This document shows positions 41,676 to 53,600 of a stretch of 64,000 nt of DNA, in pieces (within the stretch, counting starts at the first letter, position 1; each line of letters begins with the position of its first letter). Source of the stretch: Scolanthus callimorphus (lineage: Eukaryota; Cnidaria; Anthozoa; Actiniaria; Edwardsiidae). The stretch spans positions 8,337,912 through 8,401,911 of the forward strand of contig CM066920.1 of assembly GCA_033964015.1 (NCBI GenBank), written 5' to 3'. Position numbers and translations under genes: made by a program. The notes beneath the pieces were generated by a model. The model was not told where the DNA came from and ran no database searches. It saw only the letters and a program-made list of their open reading frames with translations.

Positions 41676-44600
41676 CTGCGGAATAATACAAATTAAAAAA
41701 ATTAAAGAAAGTCTTTTATCAACCAAGGAATCTATCCAAACATGCTGTCATTCTCGTGTCATGAGCTCCAGCCTCGTCATCTCGCAGGGTGACGCATGCG
41801 TCGTATGTGTCTGGCGAAGAAACAATTTTTGTGTCCCGGCTACAAAATTTGTCGCGCGCCACAATATTTCTCGCGTGGCTAAATTGGGAAACATGAAGGA
41901 AACATGTGACCGGCTACAATGTTGCGCGCTATATGTGTCCTAGTTTAGCCAGGGCTTTAGACTTAGTAATGACCCAATTCGTATATCTACGCCGGACTAA
42001 CGGACGTTTACATCGGAAGCGGCTCCGCCTTGGAAGTCCCCCTCACCTGCAGTGCCTTGGGGCTCGTCTCTGGTAGCGAGCTGCTGTTTTCCTGTGAGAG
42101 GAAGGCAGAGGGCTGTTGGTAGTACTGCAGCATGAGGAAGTAGAAGGCGATAGTTATGACAGGCAGGGGTAGCACCAACAGGGGGACGGCCACCACCTTC
42201 TTGAGTCCAAATATACCCATCATCAGCAAATGGAACACGATCAAGCTTGCAATCATCCTACGGAGATAGAACCCTGGGGTTAGTATTGCTATCATCCTAA
42301 GGAGATAGAACCCTCGGATTAGTATTGAAAAAACACTATAGAGACATACGTCTGGGGTTAGTATTGCTATCATCCTACAAAGATATGAGCTGGGATTAGC
42401 ATTATCATCGCATGTTATTTAGGCACTAATCATCTCCTTTAATATTATATTTACAAAAAATACTTCTAATATCAAAAAAATGTAACTATATAAAACACCT
42501 GTAAACAGAGATGCAAATAAAAATTATCGTTATTATTATTACATTCGCTTTACCCGCTACAAGCTTGTGTTGCTTTTGCTATTGCTAGTGGCGTTGCTTT
42601 TGCTTTTGCCGCACGCCGTTGTTCTGGTTACTATCACTATGCCACTATGACTGTCACTGCCATAAGCAATGGACACTGTCACGGCTATCGATGTCATTGT
42701 CATTACGACTTCCATTGCCATTGTCATTACGTTTGCATTAACATTGTCAATTCAACTGAAACTGTCATTATCATAGCCTTAACGATTATCATCGCCATTG
42801 TTAGTTTCTTTGTCATTGTCATTGTTATTTTCTTTATTATTGTCATTGCCATTGTTATTTTCTTTATCATTGCCATTGTCATTTTCTTCTTTGTTATTGT
42901 CATTGCCATTGTTATTGTTATTTTCTTTGTTGTTGTCATGTCTCTGTCATTGCCATATAGTAATTGTCATCGCTATTGTCTTCATAATTGTTATTGACAT
43001 TGCCATTGTTATTGTCTTTCTCATTGTTATTGTCATTGTTATTGTTATTGTCTCGGTCATTGCCATTGTATTTGTCAGTCATTGTTATTGTCTTTGTCAG
43101 TCATTGTCACTGTAATTGCCATTGGTATTGTCATTGCCATTGTATTTGTCATTACGATCATCGTCATGGTCATTGTTATTGTCATTACGAGCAACATTGT
43201 CATTACTTTTCGTCATCTGCTCGTACCTTGAGAAAACAACTGGCCACAGCTGTCCTCCCGAGTTGTATGTAGGTATATACACACACAGCACCTGGTAGGT
43301 CCATACCACATAACCAATACCAAAATACAGCACCACAAACGGGGTAATGAGAGGAGCCAAGATGGAGTAGGATAAACCGATCATGAACACCAGTAGATGG
43401 TCTGCAAACTGAGGGGAAATACAGTGTTAGAGTTATTGCGCATTTTAAGCATGATTATGAAGGCATGGAGCATGGCTCGGCAAAGGCACGGCACGCAACT
43501 TCGCATTCTCGTGACTGATCGATCACACAGGGAATTTCTGCCGAAATCCATTCATAGGAAAAGCTGAATTTTCGATTTTCTCGTTCGGCCTTCGGCCTTC
43601 GGCGTCATGGGCTATTGGCTCAGAGACCATTCGGGCTCGAGGAATCATTGTTAATGAGACACGTGATTGATGTCTTTGAATTGAGCCAAGTGCATTCACA
43701 ATCACGTGGTGAGTACGTGATCACTAAATATACAGCTGTTTAGAGCGGATTTCAGATGACCGTCGAAAGAAGCCAGACTTGTGTTTAGCTAGCGTTTCTA
43801 TTGGTCAAGAGCGAAGTGTTCCGTCTTTCAGCCAATCAAATTGCGAACTATAAATCAAAACGCACCAATGCTTACGTCATGATTAACGCAAGTCTGACTT
43901 ACTTCGCCTCCTGATTGGTTTGTTGTTGAATGGCTTCCACTCCTGATTGGCTAGTGGTTTTGCATTTGCGTTTAGTATTTAACACTCATTTGAAATTCGC
44001 TCTAGTTAGAAAATATCATTGGTTGATAAAATGATGAGCGGCCAATGAGAATACAAAGTAAACGTCAATACAAATAATTTTAACACCCTCTGAATCCCGC
44101 TCTAGAAGTTCCTATCGTCCTTACCAGTTCCTTATCTGAAACCCGCTCTATAGAAGTTCCTATCGTCCTTACCAGTTCCTCATAGAAAGCTCTTGGTGGG
44201 ATCCACGTCTGTCGCTCCTCTCTAGGCGTCACAGCAAAGCATTTTCTGATAGGCGTCAACAAGAGAGGCAACCACCTCAAGATCTCCAGGCCGTAACCAG
44301 TGAATGTCCGTAACATAATGAAGGAGATGTAGAAAGTGGACTGAGATGGGAGTGTCATGGCCAGGTAAACTGGTATCTTATCAGGAGCGTGGATCATCTC
44401 TTCGATCTTATCCAACGCAGAACCAACGATGGCCAGGAAGAGGAACTGGTTAATGGCCTGCAAGTTAGAGTCATAAGAACTATTATGCACCAATGCCACT
44501 TCATCAATTCTGATTGGCTAAAAGTAGTATTCTGATTGGCTAAAACCTTTCGACGCGCCTTTTGTGATCTCCGACTTTGTCGACATTAGCTTTGATGCAC

Positions 44601-47600
44601 TGAAATGACGTCAGATTGCAGATAATAGGAGTTTGAAGGAGACAATCGACACAGTCGCTATGTTAGTTTTCATTTCGGAAACGGAAGCCAATTTTGCTAA
44701 TATTCTCGTTGAATCTGTTATGAATCTGTTATTGCACGCACCACATAGAAACCAGCGAGTCCATGTATTATCTAGCTTGTGACGTTGTTTTTGTGGCTAG
44801 CGTGGGAAAATAAAACTGTATGTAATGTATGTACCGCTAGTGAAAGAGAGGTTAGAGGACTCTGCATTGGATGGCGTAAATTGCAACCACGCAGCTTGCC
44901 ATCATTAGGACTGTATATATATATATATAATTATATACGAACGTAAACCAGCCATGTATATATATATAATTATAAATATAGAGAGAGTATAGATAGGTCC
45001 AAGTCCAGCCAACTACCAATGAGAACGACGAGGATCACATAGTCGGATTCACAGGACGACATCCGCAGAGGAGAATTTATAGTAGAGTATAGAAGGTACG
45101 GAGTCACGCCAACTCGAAGTTCTAGAACCATCAGCAGGATCAAAGGAAAAGAGAAAAATGTATATTGCCTCGAATGGGATTCGAACCCACTGCTTCCGAA
45201 TTCCGGTTTGGATGTGTTAACCACTACACCACCAAGGACAACCACGCTGGCAACGCAGCCATTCCCGGCAGTACACAGTCAACACCCGTAGGGGTCCCAG
45301 GCTTTTTCTCTTTTCCGGAAACTGATTCACAGGGGACTCCAGTTTCTGGAAAAGAGAAAAGCCTGGGACCCCTACGGGTGTATGAGTTTGATATCCTTGC
45401 GCTTGCCTCTCCGCTTGCGTTCCACACAAGGGAAATGCATGAGTTTGATATCCTTGCGCTTGCCTCTCCGCTTGCGTTCCACACACGGAAATGTATGAGT
45501 TTGATATCCTTGCGCTTGCGTCTCCGCTTACGTTCCACACACAAGGGAAATGCATGAGTTTAATATCCTTGCGCTTGCCTCTCCGCTTGCGTTCCACACA
45601 AGGGAAATGTATGAGTTTGATATCCTTGCGCTTGCGTCTCCGCTTGCGTTCCACACAAGGGAAATGTATGAGTTTGATATCCTTGCGCTTGCGTCTCCGC
45701 TTGCGTTCCACACAAGGGAAATGGATGAGTTTGATATCCTTGCGCTTGCCTCTCCGCTTGCGTTCCACACAAGGGAAATGTATGAGTTTGATATCCTTGC
45801 GCTTGCGTCTCCGCTTGCGTTCCACACAAGGGAAATGTATGAGTTTGATATCCTTGCGCTTGCGTCTCCGCTTGCGTTCCACACAAGGGAAATGGATGAG
45901 TTTGATATCCTTGCGCTTGCCTCTCCGCTTGCGTTCCACACAAGGGAATGTATGAGTTTGATATCCTTGCGCTTGCGTCTCCGCTTGCGTTCCACACAAG
46001 GGAAATGTATGAGTTTGATATCCTTGCGCTTGCGTCTCCGCTTGCGTTCCACACAAGGAAATGGATGAGTTTGATATCCTTGCGCTTGCCTCTCCGCTTG
46101 CGTTCCACACAAGGGAAATGTATGAGTTTGATATCCTTGCGCTTGCGTCTCCGCTTGCGTTCCACACAAGGGAAATGTATGAGTTTGATATCCTTGCGCT
46201 TGCCTCTCCGCTTGTGTTCCAAACAAGGGAAATGTATGAGTTTGATATCCTTGCGCTTGCGTCTCCGCTTACGTTCGTGTGTAAACCAATCCTACACTAA
46301 TGTGAAGAAGCTCCCTCCCCCGTGAGTCAGTAATTATCAGCGTTAGTAGCATTCACTGTCGTAGCAAGAGATTCGTCATTATAAGACTCACCTTGAATGT
46401 GAAAAGTCTTCCCAAAACAGACTGGTCCACTTCAGTTCGCGTTGCCGTTCCTTCTCGTTTGCCAAAGAAGCGCAAAATCTGGACAAAAAGAAAAGAAAGT
46501 GCTTATCTTAAGAGAGCCTGGCGGTCTTGTCAGCCAAATGCCATTTTATAAAGGGTCTATTTTATAGGATTATTCACAGCTTCAGGAGGCTAGATTCCGA
46601 AGAAAATGGCACGAAAAAAGCGATATCACACGAGTCGCAAAGCGACGCTATTTTCGGCGGAATCTACCGACAGAAGACTTTGAATATACTTGAATCCTAT
46701 GAAATCTCGTCCTCAATTTCCACAAAAAAGAGATCATACGATTCTGTATAGGATTATTCAAAGCTTCAGGAGGCTAGATTCCGCTAAGAAAATAGCACGA
46801 AAAAAGCGATATCGCACGAGTCGCCTTTTTGAGTGCTATTTTCGGCGGAATCTACCGACTGAACGCTTTGAATAGACTTGAATCCTATGATATCTCGTCC
46901 TCAATTTACACAAAAAAGGGACATCATAGGATTCTAAAGGAAACTTACGTAAGGCAGGATAAGGAAGAACAGCCATAGAGCCACGCTTGATAGAAAGCCC
47001 TTAATGAGAGACTTGAACATCGACGGCTCCTTGCTGACTACAAATGAAATGAAATGAAATGAAATGAGAGAAACAATTACATGACATGCTAGCACTTATG
47101 TACCAGCAGGGCTGGAAATTAAGAAAAAAACGAGGTAGTATTTTGGACAATAGTTTCAATTTTTAGTCGCATTTTACAGACTGTGGGTGACAAAATTGCT
47201 TACATTTTAGTCGCAAATTAGAATAGAAACGTTTAGTTGCAAAAGCGACTCATACAGGCGCCATTTCCAGCCCTGTTAACCGCAAATATCCTTGATGTAT
47301 ATAACCAATCGCAATGATTGATAAGATGTGAGATAGAGCGGATTTCACATGACTGTCGTGAAAGCAATTGCAATTGAGCAATCACTAGCCAATCAGAATC
47401 GAGAGTAATTACAACTTACTGCTGAATGGTTTCCAGCCCAGCCAATCAGGAGCCGAACCAATTCCTTGCTTGTAATTAGTTCGCAATTTGATTGGTTGAT
47501 AGAAATAAGCAGCCAATGAGAAAGCAAACCAATTGCAAACACGACGGTCATCTGAAATCCGCTCTATGCTTTATCCCCAAGATACGGACTTATTATGGAG

Positions 47601-50600
47601 CCTTTTAAAAACCCTCTCCACAATCGGCACTGTAGCGTGCCCAAGGAGCCCCAAAAGTTAGCCGTGGAGCCCCAAACGCTTTAAGGAATATTTTTGTTTG
47701 TCATGGCAAAGAGGAAGAGATTTTGTTGTTACGTACAAGTATCAAGTGACGGGAAGACCAGTCGAATGTTGTCCAGAGCGATCAAAGAGGAGACAAAGCC
47801 AGTTGGTATGGTCCAGAAAAACACCAAGAAAAACACGATCATCCACACTACGGAGGTACGCAGCGCCCTGGGGGAGAAGCAAGAAGTGCATGTCAACTGG
47901 TAGAGCGGATTTCAGGATGAGTATTCATGCTGTTTCATAAAAAAATCCGAATAGCTGAGATCAGTTCTGAAATTGTTAAGTCTAAACGTGTTTTATTGGC
48001 TAGTGTGAACACAGCATAAGTCAGAGTTACTTTGGTTTTGTGTTTTCTTCGCGTTTTGATTGGCTGAGCATCGCGAGATTGCTCTTTCAGCCAATCAGAT
48101 TGGAAACAAAACATAACTTGCGTTTACTACTGCAATCGTCAGTGTTTTATTGGGTCACGGCTAAACACAAGTCGTACTTGTTCGGCCCCTGATTGGTTGG
48201 TTGTTGGATGTGCTTCGTTTCTGATTGGCTAATATTTACTTTGCGTTTAGCTTTAGCTACTGAAGAATCGTTAAACCTGCGTTTGCGGGCTTCCTGTGTA
48301 ACGCGCGCTCCAAAATGGCGGGATTTTTTTGCGGGTAAAATTCAGCGAATCAGAAAAGTTCAACGCACAGACACAGATATACATCCCACCTTGAAAGTAA
48401 CCCAATGCCAAGATTCTCCCAGATAATGTCATTATAGTCTGGAGCCGCCCTAGTGCGTGTGTTAGGCGGTGCTGAATCCCACAAAACCTGCGCTCCAACA
48501 CTGGCTGACTTAAGAGACTTGAAGACCACAAATCCACACCGCAAATCCGTGTGCTTGTTTTGGGCCTCGTCCTCTAGGACATCTTGCAGCTTCTATGGGT
48601 GTTAAAAACAAACAACAACAAATAGAAATCTTACATGGTAATAGAGGCGTCTCGCAACGAAATACAAAGACATCATTCTGCGAAAAGCGGAATTATCACT
48701 ACTACAGACTGTAACCAGAGAACTAATTTCGATAATCTACACAAACTCGCATGGTGTCGCTACGCTTTGCTACATACACATCTGAGTCACTGGTCGCACG
48801 CTCCATGTCGGTCATCGTGGTATACAAACGATTTCGTATGACGGTGAAAAGTGCCGTGACACGGCGCGGCATTGTCGCGGTCGCGGCACAAAACCTGACC
48901 TGCTGTAGATACGGAATGAAATCGCGTGGTCGCGGCACGGTCGCGGCACGGTCGCGGCGCGGCACAACTTTGTCGCGGCACTTTTCACAGTCACACGAAA
49001 TCTGCTCTATTTCAAGAATCAAGTGCCTCGCATGCGCGCGTTGCATCCTGGTAGCTGTGTAACATTCAATCTCGTACCCAGAGCCTGTCATCTTTTGGCC
49101 AGCGGCAAGATTCAGGGCTCTGGGGGAATCGATGTTTTTAAAACCCAGATTCTGGCGGTTTGAACGTTGTATGAAAGTTCGTTACGTTTTCGACCTACCA
49201 CGCATGCTCACAAATCGGATTCCCCAGAGCCCTGAATCTTGCCGCTGGCCAAGAGATGACGGGCTCTGGGTAAGAGATTGTGTAACATTCCAAAAGAGAG
49301 TGCGCGCGCTTATTGCTGGAATCATCCATTATTTAATGCATTATTTAAAGCATTAGAGCACAACTTTCTATGACTTTATCGGCGCAATAGAGCACGCGTG
49401 ATTTTGGGAGAGACACGAGAACAAGTGCCCCTTTGCCGATAAAGTCATAGGGCCTCGCGCATGATGTTGTGCACGGCGGTGTAACAAAATTCTAACGCTG
49501 GTTTTTGCAATATATCTCGGAAGTGAACCGTCGTTCAGCTCTGAAATTTGCAATAAATAATGTTTAACTAATGTGCACCCCAAAAACAATTTGTTATCGC
49601 GTTTCGAATTTCTAAAGATTACGAAAACTTCATATAGAAAAAGGGTGTCGTGAAAACAGATCAAATCTGGTGTCGTGTTCTTATGAGCACGTTTTAAAAT
49701 ATAAACATTTTTGTGCTTTTTATTATCTGTGGTCTTAAAAAAACACACACCAAGGATGCACTTGAAATGCTGATTCAGAATTAATTGCTTGTAGAGAAAG
49801 ATGATGCAAGGGAATGAAGAAACACAGCGATAAGTAGCGTTAGAATTTTTTTTAAAGTTAGAAGACAAGAAACATCCAGTTTTATCGCGCACTTTTTTGC
49901 CTTGATTTGCTCAAACACGCAGTTTTTTCCTTTTTGTGCCCTTTTTTGCTTCGTGCATCGCGCATCTTATTGCCCGGTTTTTTCCCTTTTTTTGCATTTT
50001 TTGCCGTTTTGCTTCATGCATTATTTTGCCTCTTTGCCCTGCTCGCCCTTTTTTGCACACGCCTTTTTTGCGCTACATACCTTTTTGCATGCATTTTTTG
50101 CTTCCGAATCCAATTACCCGCGCAATGTTTGCCTTTTTGGCAGATTTTTGCTTTGTTTCACAACCTCTAGGTTTTTATTCACTCGCAGTTACTGCTTCCA
50201 TCTCTTTTAGTAGTTATTGCATGTGCTCCTCTATATGGTCTTGCGTGGTCTTGCGTGCAATTGCGTGAAAACAAGAGAAAGAGGAACGGAAAAGCTGAAG
50301 AAAATCGAAAACAACAACATGCGTTCAATCCAATATTTCTGTATAGTGCAAGCAGATAGAGCCTTTTAATTTAATAGACAGAGAACACTCATTCGGATTG
50401 AGTGTCTTCATAATCTCGTTCTCAAGTTCCCTCAAACTCTTCTTCTATTAGCTCATCTTGAATATAGCTCAACATCGTTTTAAAAGCCATTGTGGTTAGC
50501 ACTCAAACATTCGTTTAAAATCTGCCTCGGCTTTGTTATGCTATTTTTTTTGCTTTATTATGCTGTTTTTTTGCCTATTCGTGCCCTTTTTCGCTTATTC

Positions 50601-53600
50601 GCGCACTTTTTTTTTGCCTATTCGTGCCCTTTTTTGCCTTGCCATGCCCTTATGCGCTCATTTTTGCCTTGTCATGCCCATTTTTGCCGTTTTTTTGCCT
50701 GCTGTGAGGCTGCCTTGAATTTAGTTGTATGCTCGGTACACAATTTAGACAACTACACATCATAAAAAATGCCCAAACTGACGGCTCGCGAGCGGCTCTT
50801 TACAAGCTAAGGAGAGACAAAAAGAGCAACAAAGGAAGCGTTCAAATAAATTTTATAAAAACAAAACACAAAGAGAAAAAAACGACGACGTTAACTGGCT
50901 TTCAAAAATGAAGACAGGCGAAGAAAACCACTGGCAGTAGACACCAAAGCACGACAAGACAAAACAGGCACAAAATGCAAAGGGGGGCCAAGAACTGCGA
51001 GGCAAAATCTCTATGCTAAAAAAAGGCAAAAATTAAATGCACGAAGAGGCAAAGACGGCAAAACGAGATTTATAAGTGCGAAAAGGCAAAACAAAATGTA
51101 TGCGCGAAAAGGCAAAAAGAACAAAGCAAAATCTATGCGTGAAAAGGCAAAAAGGGCAAAGCAAATCTATGCGTGAAAAGGCAAAAAGAGGAAAAAATAG
51201 CAAAAAAGGCAAAAACAAATAACGCAAAAAAAGGCAAATTTGCCTGCGCGATAGGCAAAAACGGAAAAACACTGTTTGGGAGACAAAATGTTACGCACGG
51301 CTTTCTAGTTTTCAGCATGACACCATTTGAAAAATATTTTTTTACTCCAATCTCTTTTGATCTCTGATTAAAAAATTTTTTTTATAAAGAAACTGCGATC
51401 ATTGGGCTTTTGTTTCCTTTTATTTTTGGAGCATTTTAGGCAAGATCTCGGAAAACACAGCAGATCTAAAACAAATTTGAGCTCAATTTCTCGGTCAACT
51501 CAAGTGTGCTCAACATCGTGCGCGAGGCCATAGAAAGTTGTGCTTTAATGCTTTTGATATAGCGGGGGAGAACCATTACTTTATCGTGTATTATACAACA
51601 ACGCGCGCTCTGATTGGCTGGCACGATTGACGTCATAGCGCGCGCATGCAAGCAAAACCGAGTTTGAAATGCGCGCACTGTTTGAGCTCATTCATCTTTA
51701 GAAAATCGCTTTTGTTGTTGTATAAAACAAATAGATCTCGTTTTTTGTGCGTATGGACTGTAATAGATGCACAGAAGACGTCACAGAATGTTATGAACAA
51801 CAGTTATGCAACTCAACTGCGTCTCGTTGCGTACTTTTTTGTTCATGACATTCTGTGACGTCATCTGTGTATCTATTACAGTACACACGCACGCAAAACG
51901 AGATCTATTTGTTAAATAGAGCATAGATTTGGACCAATCAGAGCGCGCGTTATATCGTAGCTATATTATAAATATTAGCAAAGTAGCTACAGAGGACTGC
52001 AATGTTACCTTTAATTCCTTTTTATAAAACTCTATAGAATCGACTTCTTCTCTGCATATCTTTGGTTTGTGCTTTGGTCTTTTGCCTTTCTTGAGAAGAC
52101 GAAACTGCAAGGCAGAATATATACTAGCTATAGAACCTTTTAATAATTACCACAACAAATGACGCCAATGACGTATGACGTACAAACGGAAGGACGTAAA
52201 AAGTATTCTTTTAAAATGAGTTCAATCTGGCAGAATTTGAAAGGAATCTTCCTTTGCGTAAGTACTATGGTTCGCATAAAACGTTTCCCCAATCAATGAA
52301 TCTACATTATCTCACAGCAAATAGATGCATTGCTTTGTTCACATGATTCACTACTACACCGGAAACTCTCACTCAAGCGTGTGAAATCGTTGACTACGAT
52401 ACACAGTTCAGGTATCGTTTAGACTCAAAGTTTTTTCCCGAGTTTGGAGAATACATCGTCTCATTGACTAATACGCCATTCACACCGCGCTTAAACCAGT
52501 TTAAAGGTAGTTTAATTAAACTGGTTTATATAATTATCTCTAAAGAGGAGACAGTTCCAAAAACAAAACAGAATAGTGTTACATTCTCACTGGTCCCATT
52601 GTGCCATATAAGATATGGGGAGAGGAGACCTGGCGGAGCCGATGATGGCAATGGCAGATAAAGGGAGGGAGGGTGGGGGAAAAATGTCCGAAGGCACCGC
52701 CAGGTCCAAGGGTAAGCACAATGAGACCCACCACACCCGCCACTAATACATGGCGTCTTACATAGACGCCATCCAGGTTCTCGTTCTAAAACCAACTGAT
52801 TATGCTAGTCAGTTGATATCTTATATATGCACTGCTGGGGGCCCAGTGAGAATAGACTGTACTTCACAGGTTACTAAGTAGTAAGCGTTTATCGCTGTAA
52901 CAAACTTGGTATGATGTGAGGCGAAGAAATACCTTTGTTTAACTAAACATAGTTTTGGTGTGAATGGGGTATTATATTTGTCAGGCGTCACAGCGCAGCT
53001 CAAGTGAACTTGCGTGACACTGAGAGCTGACACAAGACGCCTGAGGACGAGGCTGCAATGCATCATGGGCAGGGCGAGTCGGGCTTTTTAAAAGTTTTGA
53101 TGGTGGAAAGGAAATGTTAGGAAATGAAACGAGTAAGAGTTCGCAGAATAATGAAAATGTCAGTAAGCAATGAAACTCACCTATATGCCCCAAGAAGGCC
53201 AATCATCAACTGAGAGCTTTTGCGGTTTATTAGTCAATCAGAGCACGCGAAAAACAATAGATCAATGGGGAGTTTGCAGGTGTTGCGTGACATTTTGAAT
53301 CTTGATCCTAATAAAATGAAAATACCATATTTGAAAAGAGCTTGCCGAAATAAGAAGCCGAAAATTTGAGTTGATTTGGGTAAATATTAGCAAAGTTATT
53401 GGCACCTGAAGTAGGCTGTTTCTCTATACGTTTAATCCTGTGGTAGGCAACTGTTGCCCATTAAAAATAATTTAAAAAAACTGTTGCCCACCACAACATA
53501 AACCTATAGGAAAACGACCAACTTCCGACGCTCATACCTTCTGTGTTATTTATTGAAACCACCTCAAATTTAAGGATTTCACATATTTCGGTGAGCTCTT

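Noticed and set aside
42647..43272. Hydrophobic Ile/Val/Leu frames resembling membrane proteins
   Set aside because: Translations of the ATTGTY simple repeat; the only coding part here is TMEM63 B exon 10 on the other strand.
45166..45242. Functional tRNA gene
   Set aside because: Acceptor-stem mismatches and no acceptable anticodon stem.
45217..46226. Large frames on both strands in the 57 bp repeat (up to 316 codons)
   Set aside because: The unit is a multiple of three with no stop, so open frames appear on both strands automatically; composition is that of the repeat.
48723..49091. Arg-rich frames around 48.8-49.0 kb
   Set aside because: Both strands are open in GTCGCGGCACGG repeats of a mobile element; no conserved domain.
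49902..50765. Phe/Cys/Leu-rich frames resembling secreted or membrane proteins
   Set aside because: They result from TTTTGCC-rich low-complexity DNA in a fold-back element.
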